Source: Paraburkholderia aromaticivorans
GTDB lineage: Bacteria; Pseudomonadota; Gammaproteobacteria; Burkholderiales; Burkholderiaceae
Length of the DNA: 64,000 nt
Direction of reading: 5' to 3'
Assembly: GCF_002278075.1 (NCBI RefSeq)
Contig: NZ_CP022989.1
Location: 3,658,001-3,722,000 of the forward strand
Of this stretch, positions 45,450 to 53,762 are shown piece after piece. How positions within the stretch are numbered: position 1 is the first letter of the stretch; each line of letters begins with the position of its first letter. The notes below the pieces were generated by a model. The model saw only the letters and a list, made by a program, of their open reading frames with translations, did not search any database and was not told where the DNA came from. The translations under genes were made by a program, and so were the position numbers.

Positions 45450-47228
45450 ATGACGCAGCCCACTCAAACCCCGTTCCCGCTCGCCGCCGATGCCGCGGCG
45501 CCGAACGCAGCACAGCACGCGCCCAACACCGACGGCATCTGGTACGCCTCCTATCCGGCCGACGTGCCGCACGACATCGACGTCGCGCGGTACGAATCGG
45601 TCGTGCAGTTCTTCGACGAATGCATCGCCCAGTTCCGCGAGCGCGTGGCCTACGTGAGCGTGGGCGCGGACCTGACCTACGGCGAACTCGGCCGCAAGGC
45701 CAGCGCGTTCGCCGCGTATCTGCAAAGCCTCGGCGTGAAACCCGGCGAACGCGTGGCGATCATGTTGCCGAACACCTTCCAGTATCCGGTGTCGCTGTTC
45801 GGTGTGCTGAAGGCCGGCGCCGTGGTGGTCAACGTGAATCCGCTCTATACCGTGCGCGAACTCGCGCACCAGTTGAAAGACAGCGGCGCGCAAACCATCA
45901 TCGTGTTCGAGAACTTCGCGAAAACGGTCGAAGACGCGCTGCCCGGCACCAAAGTGCAGAACGTCATCGTGACGGGCCTCGGCGATCTGCTTGCCGATGG
46001 TCTGAATCTGAAAGGACGCCTGCTCAATTTCATGCTGCGGCACGTGAAAAAAATGGTGCCGGCGTACAACCTGCCCAACGCCGTGCCCCTGCTCGAGGCG
46101 CTCTCGATCGGCTACTCGCGGCCGCTGACACCCGTGCGCCCCACGCACGCGGACATCGCGTTCCTGCAGTACACGGGCGGCACGACCGGCGTCGCCAAGG
46201 GCGCGATGCTCACGCACAAGAACATCATCGCCAATCTGCTGCAGGCGAAAGCGTGGTCCGAAGGTCAACTGACGGGCGACGTCGAAACGGTGCTCACGCC
46301 GCTGCCGCTCTATCACATCTATTCGTTGACCGTGAACGCGCTGATCTTCATGGGGCTCGGCGGGCGCAACATCCTGATCGCCAATCCGCGCGACATGAAG
46401 CGCGTGATGATGATCATCCGTCACGAGAAATTCACCGGCATGACCGCCGTGAATACGCTCTACAACGCGTTCCTTGAAAACGAGGAGTTCTGCAAGCGCG
46501 ACTTCTCGAATCTCAAGCTCGCGATGGCGGGCGGCATGGCCACGCAGAAGTCGGTGGCCGAGCGCTTCAAGGCGGTGACCGGCAAGCCGATCATCGAGGG
46601 TTACGGGCTGACCGAATGCTCGCCGATCGTCTCGATGAATCCCGTCGATCTGAACAATATGCGTGACTTCGAAGGCTCGATCGGTTTGCCCGCGCCGTCC
46701 ACTCACGTGCGTTTCAGGAAAGACGACGGCAGTTGGGCGAACATCGGCGAGGCGGGCGAATTGTGCGTGAAGGGCCCGCAGGTGATGAAGGGCTATTGGA
46801 ACCGCCCGGAAGAAACCGCCAAGGTGATCGACGAAGACGGCTGGCTCGCCACCGGCGACATCGGCGTGATGGATTCGCGCGGCTATATCCGTCTGATCGA
46901 CCGGAAGAAGGACATGGTTCTGGTGTCGGGCTTCAACGTCTATCCGAACGAAATCGAAGACGTGATCGCGGCGCACCCGGACGTGCGGGAAGTCGCGGCC
47001 ATCGGCGTACCCGATGCCGCGCAAGGCGAACGGGTGAAGGTGTTCATCGTCAGGCGCAATCCCTCGCTGACCGCGGAACAGGTGATCGCCCATTGCCGCA
47101 AGAACCTGACGGGCTACAAGGTGCCGAAGCTCGTCGAGTTCCGCGACGAGCTGCCGCAAACCAACGTGGGCAAAATACTGCGCCGCGCACTGCGCGACGA
47201 GGAACTCGCGAAGCAAAAGCCTGCCTGA
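45450..47228 (+). CDS. fadD: Long-chain fatty acid--CoA ligase (FadD-like)
   Basis: AMP-binding enzyme of 592 residues. P-loop-like YTGGTTGVAKGAMLTHKN, GYGLTECSPIVSMNP (A5 motif), ATGDIGVMD and the C-terminal DRKKDMVLVSGFNVYPNEIEDV and catalytic-Lys region TNVGKILRR. It activates fatty acids to acyl-CoA, feeding the neighbouring FadE, MaoC, reductase and thiolase. ATG at 45450 after AAAGGAGACG. The N-terminal 30 residues are Ala/Pro-rich. Confidence 0.92.
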   Translation: MTQPTQTPFPLAADAAAPNAAQHAPNTDGIWYASYPADVPHDIDVARYESVVQFFDECIAQFRERVAYVSVGADLTYGELGRKASAFAAYLQSLGVKPGERVAIMLPNTFQYPVSLFGVLKAGAVVVNVNPLYTVRELAHQLKDSGAQTIIVFENFAKTVEDALPGTKVQNVIVTGLGDLLADGLNLKGRLLNFMLRHVKKMVPAYNLPNAVPLLEALSIGYSRPLTPVRPTHADIAFLQYTGGTTGVAKGAMLTHKNIIANLLQAKAWSEGQLTGDVETVLTPLPLYHIYSLTVNALIFMGLGGRNILIANPRDMKRVMMIIRHEKFTGMTAVNTLYNAFLENEEFCKRDFSNLKLAMAGGMATQKSVAERFKAVTGKPIIEGYGLTECSPIVSMNPVDLNNMRDFEGSIGLPAPSTHVRFRKDDGSWANIGEAGELCVKGPQVMKGYWNRPEETAKVIDEDGWLATGDIGVMDSRGYIRLIDRKKDMVLVSGFNVYPNEIEDVIAAHPDVREVAAIGVPDAAQGERVKVFIVRRNPSLTAEQVIAHCRKNLTGYKVPKLVEFRDELPQTNVGKILRRALRDEELAKQKPA

Positions 47229-47265
47229 CTGAGATTGCGCCTCGCGTCACCTTTCGGAGAGATTC

Positions 47266-48339
47266 ATGAAGCACCGCATGTCCGCACGCTCATGCCGCAC
47301 ACCGGCCTTCATGCCTCTACGGCGCCTTGCGGCGCGGGCCATCGGCTTACGGGCGTCGCTTCATGCGTCGCTTCATGCGTCGCTTCATGCGTCGCTTCAT
47401 GCGTCGCTTCATGCGTCGTTGCGGGGCGCGCCGTCACGCGCAATGCTGCTCGCCGCGCTCATGACGGGCGCGGCCGCGCTCGCCACACCCGCCGCGTTCG
47501 CGCAAAACGACGACACGCCGCCCGCGCTCGATACCGTCAGCGCCGTCAAGGCGCCGACCACGCCGTCCGCGCAGGTCGGCAAGCTCACGCTGGATCAGCA
47601 GGTCAAATGGCTGCGCGCCGCACAACAGAGCGGCGCCATGGAAAAACTCGACGACGCGCAACTGGTCGCGCTATTCCAGTCGCTCGATCCGCTCGCGTTG
47701 CCGCGTTATATCAAGGAAGGGCCGAACGGCTATCCGTCGTACGAGTTCACCATGTCGCGCTCGGAACGCATTCGCGGCCAGTGGCCCGACAAGCCCGACC
47801 ACATGCTGGTGCGCGTCGCGCACGAGCCGCTGCGAATCTACGCGAAGTGGCTGCCCGACGGCGCGCACGCCGGCCAGGAAGTCATTTACGACGAGTCCAG
47901 GCGGACCGACGAGATGTACGGACACCTGGGCGGCATCCTGAATGTCATGCCGTTATGGACATCGCTGAACGGCGCCCTCGCCCGCGCCCAATCGAATCAT
48001 GACGTGCGCGATCTCGGCACCGAATACATTGCGAACCAATACCTCACCGAGGGCAAAAAATACGCCGAGTCCGGCTTGCCGCGCTCGACCACGGTGGCGG
48101 TGAAAACGATCGACGGCGTGCGCGTGGTGACCTTCACGTTCGAAACACCCGCCGGCCAGCCGCAGTTCTACGCGAGGAAAGAAACGCTCGGCCTGGATCT
48201 GCGGCATCCGTATTTCCGCACGGTCGAGTCTTACGCCAACGACGGCCAGATCTTCGAGAGAATCGTGTTCGAAACCATCTCGCCGAAAACATTCGACGAC
48301 GCGACGTTCGATCCGAAAAACAAGGCGTACAGGTTCTAG
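47266..48339 (+). CDS. DUF1571 periplasmic protein with repeat in signal region
   Basis: Protein of about 357 residues of DUF1571. The N-terminus is unusual: a basic stretch, then five to six LHAS units encoded by a 12-bp tandem repeat, then the hydrophobic core MLLAALMTGAAALATPAAFA ending in an AxA signal-peptidase site. The mature part has YEFTMSRSERIRGQ, LRIYAKWLPDGAHAGQEVIY and VVTFTFETPAGQP. GGAGAG precedes ATG 47266; ATG 47443 would drop the repeat and leave a clean signal peptide. Function unknown, probably envelope. Its stop shares CTAG with the convergent gene. Confidence 0.8.
   Translation: MKHRMSARSCRTPAFMPLRRLAARAIGLRASLHASLHASLHASLHASLHASLRGAPSRAMLLAALMTGAAALATPAAFAQNDDTPPALDTVSAVKAPTTPSAQVGKLTLDQQVKWLRAAQQSGAMEKLDDAQLVALFQSLDPLALPRYIKEGPNGYPSYEFTMSRSERIRGQWPDKPDHMLVRVAHEPLRIYAKWLPDGAHAGQEVIYDESRRTDEMYGHLGGILNVMPLWTSLNGALARAQSNHDVRDLGTEYIANQYLTEGKKYAESGLPRSTTVAVKTIDGVRVVTFTFETPAGQPQFYARKETLGLDLRHPYFRTVESYANDGQIFERIVFETISPKTFDDATFDPKNKAYRF
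47353..47412. repeat. 12-bp tandem repeat, five perfect units
   Basis: GCGTCGCTTCAT repeated five times in a row, followed by a partial unit. It encodes Leu-His-Ala-Ser repeats before the signal peptide core; unit gain or loss keeps the frame. Confidence 0.95.
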
Positions 48340-48752
48340 CGCGCCACGCGCGGCGCGAACGCGAACGCGACATGGGCCGGCTGCGCGCCAGCGCCCGCGC
48401 CCTGCTCGTACCGATGTTCGATCAGGTGTCCCGCGCGAGCCGCGAGTTCGCTGAGGACGAAGTAATCCGACGCGCGCGTCAGACCGATCAGCGTGGCCGA
48501 TGCACGCGCGGACGATACGCCAAGAAGCGGCGCGAGGGTCGAGTACCAGAGCGCGCCGATATCGTCGCCGGTTTCGAACACGGGCCACTGCCGGTGCGCG
48601 GCATACCCGGCGAGCGCGGCGCCACCGGCCAGCGTGGAATCGGCCACCGCCACCGTGTTGCCGCACGCCGCGGCGTGCGCGAGCCACGGCCATGCGCTCG
48701 CCGCGACGCCCGGCAGGCATGCGCCGGTTATCATGAAAGTGCGCCGGTCCAT
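48336..48752 (-). CDS. Small exported protein beside the flavoprotein
   Basis: Protein of 138 residues I cannot assign to a family. It begins MDRRTFMITG, a twin-arginine-like signal with a hydrophobic core and an AHA-type cleavage site, then about 100 residues without metal or haem motifs. It starts 40 bp after the flavoprotein stop on the same strand, so it is probably cotranscribed and may be its periplasmic partner. Its stop codon and that of the DUF1571 gene overlap in the palindrome CTAG. Confidence 0.65.
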   Translation of the reverse strand: MDRRTFMITGACLPGVAASAWPWLAHAAACGNTVAVADSTLAGGAALAGYAAHRQWPVFETGDDIGALWYSTLAPLLGVSSARASATLIGLTRASDYFVLSELAARAGHLIEHRYEQGAGAGAQPAHVAFAFAPRVAR

Positions 48753-48792
48753 GGATCGCTCCTGTCGTCATGTCGCCGCTTGCGGTGCGCGC

Positions 48793-50370
48793 TCACGTAT
48801 AGCCTCGCCGGTCGCGCCACGCCGCCGGCCAGATGCCCTGCTTGCCCGGCGCGAGAATGCCGTTCGGGTCGAGCGCGTCCTTGATCGTCTCCGAGAGCCG
48901 CAGCAATGCGCCATCGTTGAAGTTGTATTGGGCCGCGGCAAAATCCATATACGCAAGATGCGCGCGATATTCGCCGTAGCCCGCCGCGCGTGCGTCGCTC
49001 ATCAGCGAACGCAACAACGCGCCGGCCTGCTCGACCTGGTTCGCGTCATCGCGGTCGAAGATCGCCGCGAAAATGTGATGCAGATGTCGCGCGCCCGCCG
49101 TGAAGCCACCGTAGTAATCGAAGCCGTATTCCGCGGCACGCGCCTTGACCATCGTGTATTGACGCAACGCGTCGCGCCCGGTCGCCGGACACACCGGCGC
49201 GAAATCCACATGCGCGCCCGCGCCGCCGCGCCAGTCGAGCATGCGAAACGCGCTCATCGCGGGAATGCCGGCGAGATTGCGGTCGCCGCCCGCCACGGGC
49301 TGCGCATCGCCCGCATAACGCCGGGCGGACAGCCGCGCCTGCGGCACCCGGGCGAACGCGCGCTGCACGATCGCATAACGCGCGTCGATCAATTCAGGCG
49401 TACCGTATAGCGCGAAATGCAGATTCCAGCGGCCCACATTCAGCTTGTCGAGCATCGCGGCCACCGCGCTCTCCGGCATCGCGCCCGGACCGTCATACCA
49501 CTGCGCGCGCGCCGACAAACCGGCCGCGCGGCGCAAACCGCCTTCGATCACGGCGTGATTGCAGATCGTTTCATCGAGCCGCAACGGACGCAAAATCTCC
49601 ACGATGGTTTCGAGATCCGCTTCATGCCGGAACTGGATTTCGCCGAGCAGATACGCGGGCGGCGCCGGCATCAGCCAGACGCCCAGCTTGGTGACGATGC
49701 CGTAGTTCGACTGCATGAACATCGCATCGAACGAGGGTCCGTAGCCCGGCTGGTACAACTGCCACGCGGTACCGATTTCGATTCCGCCCATTCCGGTGCG
49801 CAACACGTCGCCGTTGGCCAGCACCACTTCCATGCCGCACTGCGCCGCCGCGTGATCGCCGTACGCCGTATAGCCGAAGCCGCGCTCGAGCGTATTGCCG
49901 ACCACGCTGCCCCACCCGGCCGCGGGCGGATCGACCCACAGCCTGTAGCCCTTCTCGCGCAGATACGCGTACAGATCGAAATAACTGACGCCCGGCTCGA
50001 CCAGCGCGTAGCCCATCGTCTCGTTCACTTCGATGATGCGGTTCATTCTGTGCAGATCGAGCACGACCGAACCGGCAAGGCGCGGCGCCGCGCCGCCATA
50101 GGCGAAGTTGCGGCCGGTCGAGACGGTCCACAGCGGAATGTGAAATTGGTTGGCAATCCGCAATACCGCGCGAATCTCGTCGACGGAACCGGGCAACAGC
50201 GCGGCGCTGGCCGAAAACGCTTCGCGCTCGCCGGGCGCGAACGGATCGAGATACGCGGCGAGTCCGTCCGCCGCGGTCACCACCTGCGGCTCGCCGACAA
50301 TCGAGCGCCAACTGGCGAGCGCGCGATCGAACTGCGCGGCGGATACCTTCGGCGGCAAGCTGCGAATCAA
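48793..50370 (-). CDS. VAO-type FAD-linked oxidase (4-cresol dehydrogenase-like)
   Basis: Flavoprotein of 525 residues of the vanillyl-alcohol oxidase / p-cresol methylhydroxylase group. FAD-binding segments: LLPGSVDEIRAVLRIANQF, TVSTGRNFAYGGAAPRLAG, VVLDLHRMNRI, YALVEPGVSYFDLY and GWGSVVGNTLERGFGY; the C-terminal FAD-linked oxidase domain ends in LDPNGILAPGKQGIWP. It would oxidise a para-substituted phenol (methyl-, allyl- or hydroxymethyl-phenol). No cytochrome c subunit (no CxxCH) follows; the next gene is a small exported protein of unknown type. ATG at 50370. Confidence 0.88.
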   Translation of the reverse strand: MIRSLPPKVSAAQFDRALASWRSIVGEPQVVTAADGLAAYLDPFAPGEREAFSASAALLPGSVDEIRAVLRIANQFHIPLWTVSTGRNFAYGGAAPRLAGSVVLDLHRMNRIIEVNETMGYALVEPGVSYFDLYAYLREKGYRLWVDPPAAGWGSVVGNTLERGFGYTAYGDHAAAQCGMEVVLANGDVLRTGMGGIEIGTAWQLYQPGYGPSFDAMFMQSNYGIVTKLGVWLMPAPPAYLLGEIQFRHEADLETIVEILRPLRLDETICNHAVIEGGLRRAAGLSARAQWYDGPGAMPESAVAAMLDKLNVGRWNLHFALYGTPELIDARYAIVQRAFARVPQARLSARRYAGDAQPVAGGDRNLAGIPAMSAFRMLDWRGGAGAHVDFAPVCPATGRDALRQYTMVKARAAEYGFDYYGGFTAGARHLHHIFAAIFDRDDANQVEQAGALLRSLMSDARAAGYGEYRAHLAYMDFAAAQYNFNDGALLRLSETIKDALDPNGILAPGKQGIWPAAWRDRRGYT

Positions 50371-50409
50371 AGCATCTCCTTGGCCGCCACGCGTGCGAGC
50401 GGCAGCGAG

Positions 50410-50892
50410 TTAGCGGCGCATTCCACCGCCGCCGCGCGACATGCCGCCCCATGTGTGCGTGGGCGGCCCACCGCGCGAGGCGCCATGGCCCGCGCCGTAC
50501 GGTCCGTGCAAGCCATGCAGATAGCGCACGTGATCCATGTGATGAAAGTGGTGAAAGCGGTCGACGAACACGAACGCCACGCCGACTCCGAACACCACCG
50601 GCGGCCCCCAATACCATGGATCGTAGTAGTAGAGCGAGCCATCCGCCAGAGCCTGTGCGGCGGCATCGTCCTCGACGATCTGCCACGTGCCGTCCGGTTG
50701 CAGGCACGCACGGCCGGATATCTCCTGCATGACACCGTCGATTTCCGCCTGCCCCACCACGAAGCGGCACGTCGACACATCCATTGCGAGCGCGTCCGCG
50801 TGCGCCTCGAGCGGCGCGGCGCACGCGGCGCAACAACACAGGGAGGCAAAGCCGCGCAACAGCCGGCTGCCGAACTGATGAAATATGAACAT
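50410..50892 (-). CDS. Surface-antigen-like exported protein
   Basis: About 160 residues. N-terminal signal region rich in Cys and Ala ending before DALAMDVS, then a short RT0821/Lpp0805-like segment (EISGRACLQPDGTWQIVED), then aromatic and hydrophobic YYYDPWYWGPPVVFGVG and a His/Gly-rich tail. ATG at 50892 with GAGG upstream is preferred over a start at 50931. Probably an outer-membrane or surface protein; function unknown. It is 39 bp upstream of the flavoprotein on the same strand. Confidence 0.65.
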   Translation of the reverse strand: MFIFHQFGSRLLRGFASLCCCAACAAPLEAHADALAMDVSTCRFVVGQAEIDGVMQEISGRACLQPDGTWQIVEDDAAAQALADGSLYYYDPWYWGPPVVFGVGVAFVFVDRFHHFHHMDHVRYLHGLHGPYGAGHGASRGGPPTHTWGGMSRGGGGMRR

Positions 50893-51135
50893 GATGTTGC
50901 TGCCTCGACGCACCGGCGTTGCGACCCGCAAGAGACGTGTCGGCGCCGTGAAGACACCGTCGGTTTGCCTTGCCCGGAACCGTGCGGCCAGCGCGCGGGC
51001 GCGACGACGACACGATCCAGCAACCAGTAAACGATGCGCCGCGCGGCGCTATTCCGCGCTCCGCGGCCGCGCCGGCGGTTTCGGTTACCGCATGTTGCGA
51101 AGCGATGCGGCGGCCCGTCGAGCCGCCGAACGCCG

Positions 51136-51987
51136 CTACTGCCACGACTCCGGTTTGCCGCCGAGCGCGCTGCACACGTCGATCGCGATCGTGCGCAGCT
51201 TGCCTTCCGCGATCGGCCCGGACAGCGCGTAGCCCATGCCGTCGTTGATCCAGTAGAAGGTGCGCCGATTGCCTTCGCGAAACAGGCGGAACGCGGTTTC
51301 GTCGCGCGACGTGCCGGTGACATAGAGGGTGAGGCGTGCGCCGCTGCCGTTCTCGTACATGAATTGCGCCGCCGGTCCCGCTTCGCCGGGCAACAACCGA
51401 CCGCCCACCAGCGAGTAGCCGTATTCCTGCAATGAAGGCACCGAAAGCGGCCGGTTCAGCCGCTTCGAGAGCCAGTTGATCAGATGCTCTTCTTCGCTGG
51501 CGGCGACTTCCACCGGATGACGCCGCTCCGGCGTGTACACCGCGTAAGCGATGTCCGCGCGCTGGGCGAAACTCGGCGGCTGGCCGCCCAGACCGCCCCA
51601 CGCGCCGCCCGTCAGGCGCGGCGCGAGCGGCCCGAGCGCAAGCGCGAGCCCGGCACCGGCCGCCAGCCAGCAGGCCGCGACACCCGCGCGCTGCCACCAC
51701 GGCGTCTTCCGGCGCAACACGATGAAGGCGGGTTCGTCGGCGGCTTCGTCCCCGCGGCGTTGATTGCGCTCGTCCCGCTCGCTGTGCTGCGGTGCCCCGC
51801 ATAGCGCACGCAAAGCGGATTTCTGCGCGCGCCATGCGGCCACGCGCGCGGCGGCCTGCGGATGCTGATGCAGTTGCGCCTCGATCGCGGCGCGCTCCGT
51901 CCCCGGCAGTTCACCGTCGACAAACGCCGACAGCGCTCGCAGGTCGAGCCCTTCGGGCAAGCTGGAATCGTAGTCGTCGCTATTCAT
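51136..51987 (-). CDS. Anti-sigma factor
   Basis: Protein of 283 residues: N-terminal zinc-finger-like anti-sigma region without a clear Cys pair (LRALSAFVDGELPGTERAAIEAQLHQHP), one transmembrane helix (about 105-130, WWQRAGVAACWLAAGAGLALALG), and a periplasmic domain (MYENGSGARLTLYVTG, FYWINDGMGYALSGPI) as in transmembrane anti-sigma regulators. It would hold the ECF sigma factor at the membrane until a periplasmic signal arrives. ATG at 51987 overlaps the sigma stop by one base (TGATG). Confidence 0.88.
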   Translation of the reverse strand: MNSDDYDSSLPEGLDLRALSAFVDGELPGTERAAIEAQLHQHPQAAARVAAWRAQKSALRALCGAPQHSERDERNQRRGDEAADEPAFIVLRRKTPWWQRAGVAACWLAAGAGLALALGPLAPRLTGGAWGGLGGQPPSFAQRADIAYAVYTPERRHPVEVAASEEEHLINWLSKRLNRPLSVPSLQEYGYSLVGGRLLPGEAGPAAQFMYENGSGARLTLYVTGTSRDETAFRLFREGNRRTFYWINDGMGYALSGPIAEGKLRTIAIDVCSALGGKPESWQ

Positions 51988-52517
51988 CACGGGTTTCTCA
52001 CTACTTTCAACGGCGGAGTTTTACGCGCCGGCCCCTGCGCCGGTCCCTCCGTCAGCAACGCGCGCATGTGTTCGCGCGCGCGCGACAGCCGCGACATGAC
52101 CGTGCCGATCGGCACGCCGAGCGCGCGCGACGCTTCCTGATAAGACAGATCCTCCACGCAGACCAGCAACAGCACTTCGCGCTGTTCGACCGGCAGGCAA
52201 TACAGCGCGCGCTGCAGATCGCGCAGCACCAGACCGTCGACTTCGCCCTGAGGCGCTTCGAGATTGCGCCACGGCGCGCTCTCGTCGTCGACGGCGATCT
52301 CGCGGCGGCCGCGCAACTGGTCGATGTAGAGATGCCGCAGGATCGTCAGCAGCCACGCGCGCAAATTGCTGTCCGGCCGGAAAGCCGCCCAGCGCGCGAG
52401 CGCGCGCTCCGCCGTATCCTGCACGAGGTCGTCGGCCCAGGCGCGGTCGCCCGTCAGTGCGCGCGCATAGCGGCGCAACTGCGGGAGCCACGAAATCACT
52501 TCAGTTTCGAAACTCAC
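51987..52517 (-). CDS. ECF-type RNA polymerase sigma factor
   Basis: Protein of 176 residues. Region 2 (RRYARALTGDRAWADDLVQDTAERAL, LRAWLLTILRHLYIDQLR) and region 4 (LQRALYCLPVEQREVLLLVCVEDLSYQEASRALGVPIGTVMSRLSRARE) are clear. The start is GTG at 52517. It is translationally coupled to its anti-sigma factor and preceded, 15 bp upstream, by a 47-codon exported peptide gene, so all three probably form one transcript from the ECF-like promoter at 52765-52790. Confidence 0.93.
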   Translation of the reverse strand: MSFETEVISWLPQLRRYARALTGDRAWADDLVQDTAERALARWAAFRPDSNLRAWLLTILRHLYIDQLRGRREIAVDDESAPWRNLEAPQGEVDGLVLRDLQRALYCLPVEQREVLLLVCVEDLSYQEASRALGVPIGTVMSRLSRAREHMRALLTEGPAQGPARKTPPLKVVRNP

Positions 52518-52531
52518 CCGGCGTGAGACGC

Positions 52532-52675
52532 TCAGTAGCCGCCGCCGCTGCCCGTGCCGCCACTGGTGCCGGAGGCGCTGCTATCGGTCGCGGACGTGCA
52601 CGCGCTCGTCGCGAGCGTACCGCCCGCGAGCGCCAGCAGAACGAAAACAGCGGAAAGGATGCGGGATATCTTCAT
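52532..52675 (-). CDS. 47-residue exported Gly/Ser-rich peptide
   Basis: Small ORF MKISRILSAVFVLLALAGG then a lipobox-like LATSAC at residues 21-26, ending in a Ser/Gly-rich tail GSGGGY. GAGGAG lies 8-9 nt before the ATG. It sits 15 bp upstream of the ECF sigma gene on the same strand. Likely a small lipoprotein or secreted peptide induced by that sigma factor; function unknown. Confidence 0.75.
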   Translation of the reverse strand: MKISRILSAVFVLLALAGGTLATSACTSATDSSASGTSGGTGSGGGY

Positions 52676-52764
52676 GGTCAGACTCCTCGTGAGCGCCCGG
52701 ACGCCTGCGCGAACCGGGAAGCCGATCGGCCGCGCGCACGATGCAGCGCCGCCATGCCTGATAT

Positions 52765-52790
52765 AACGCCGGCGGCCGGCGGTTTATTCC
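52765..52790 (-). promoter_or_regulatory. Candidate ECF promoter of the small-peptide/sigma operon
   Basis: On the minus strand GGAATAAA (52790-52783) and CGTT (52768-52765), spaced as in ECF promoters, about 90 bp before the peptide start. The GGAA..-CGT pattern is typical of ECF-dependent, often autoregulated promoters. Confidence 0.55.
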
Positions 52791-53025
52791 GCCAGCGGCA
52801 CGCCATGCGCTATCTTTTTCCGCCATCCGCGCCGCGACGGCCCGCGCGTGGCGGAAGAATGCGGCATTCGTCCGCAGATTCGTAACTCAACGTTACAGTC
52901 AATAGTTATCAGATGCTTATGTGCCCACAAGCCGTTATAGTGGACGCAGTTCGCCCGCCGACGCGTTCTGCCCCCACACAGGGTAGAATCGCGGCGAACA
53001 ACCGTCTTTCTAACCTGAATTGTCC
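52791..53025. promoter_or_regulatory. Upstream region of the Hfq-like gene
   Basis: 235 bp divergent region. The TATAGT at 52936-52941 may be the -10 box of the Hfq-like gene; no convincing -35 is present. An AT-richer block lies at about 52880-52925. Nothing coding. Confidence 0.4.
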
Positions 53026-53514
53026 ATGGCTTCCGCAGAATCGCATCCGCAAAACGACTTCATGAACGCCGCGCGCAAAGAACGAAAGCGCGTTGAGATC
53101 TACCTTGTCAATGGCATCCGCCTGACCGGGTGCATCGAGTCGTTCGATCAGTATCTGGTGATGCTGCGCACGCCTGTCGGCCTGCAAGGCATCTACAAGC
53201 GCGCGATCTCCACGATCCAGCTCGACACCGGCACGCGTCCGGCTCCGCGCGCGGGGCGCCCGTCGCACGGCGAGCACACCACGCGCGGCCCGCACGGGTC
53301 GCGTGAACCGCGCGATCATCGTGAGCCGCGCGAACCGCGTGAACCACGCGAGTCGTATGGCGCGCCGTCTTCGGACCGGCCTGCGTCAGATCGTAGCAGC
53401 AGCACGTCGGACGGCCCGGTGGTCGTGACACGCCGCCGGCGTCTGTTCGGCACGGGCGGCGACGGCGGCAACCACGGTGGTGGCAATCACGGTGGCAGCG
53501 GCGGCGCCGAGTAA
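53026..53514 (+). CDS. Hfq-like RNA-binding protein with long C-terminal tail (Hfq2 type)
   Basis: Protein of 162 residues. The Sm core is at about residues 10-70: Sm1 [26 protein letters not shown] and Sm2 YKRAISTI. In canonical Hfq, Sm2 is YKHAIST; here His is replaced by Arg. The remaining 90 residues are a low-complexity, probably disordered tail with [21 protein letters not shown] repeats and a Gly/His-rich end. Burkholderia species are known to encode a second, long-tailed Hfq. ATG at 53026; an in-frame TTG two codons earlier is possible. It binds sRNA/mRNA by family knowledge. Confidence 0.88.
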   Translation: MASAESHPQNDFMNAARKERKRVEIYLVNGIRLTGCIESFDQYLVMLRTPVGLQGIYKRAISTIQLDTGTRPAPRAGRPSHGEHTTRGPHGSREPRDHREPREPREPRESYGAPSSDRPASDRSSSTSDGPVVVTRRRRLFGTGGDGGNHGGGNHGGSGGAE

Positions 53515-53534
53515 GTCGCCGCAGTAGCGCTCGG

Positions 53535-53762
53535 CTACTCTGCCGGATGGCCGAGCCGCTGCAAGATCTTTTCCAGGCGCATCACCTGCAGTTCCGTCAA
53601 GTCGAATCCACATTTGACCGCCAGCACGCGGCGACGCCAATACCTGGCGTCCAGCATACGCTGCGCCGGTTGCTTCGTCGCCCAATCCAGATGATCCAGT
53701 TCTGCTTCCACAACGTGTGACGCGTTGAGGCGCTGCGCGCACGCGGTCTTTTTTCGGTTCAT
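53535..53762 (-). CDS. Hypothetical protein, 75 residues
   Basis: Starts MNRKKTACAQRLNASHVVEAELDHLDWATK, ends in RLEKILQRLGHPAE. Mixed charge, helical, no signal or known domain. It converges on the Hfq-like gene with a 20-bp gap. The frame is open further upstream to 53906, with a GTG alternative a few codons before the ATG, so the start is uncertain. Confidence 0.5.
   Translation of the reverse strand: MNRKKTACAQRLNASHVVEAELDHLDWATKQPAQRMLDARYWRRRVLAVKCGFDLTELQVMRLEKILQRLGHPAE

Noticed and set aside
45078..47216. Minus-strand open frame of 712 codons opposite fadD
   Set aside because: Antisense of a clear AMP-binding enzyme, with biased composition and no recognisable motif.
49622..51835. 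Minus-strand frame of 737 codons crossing the flavoprotein and anti-sigma genes
   Set aside because: Shifted frame of real genes, very Arg/Ala-rich, and it crosses several supported start and stop sites.
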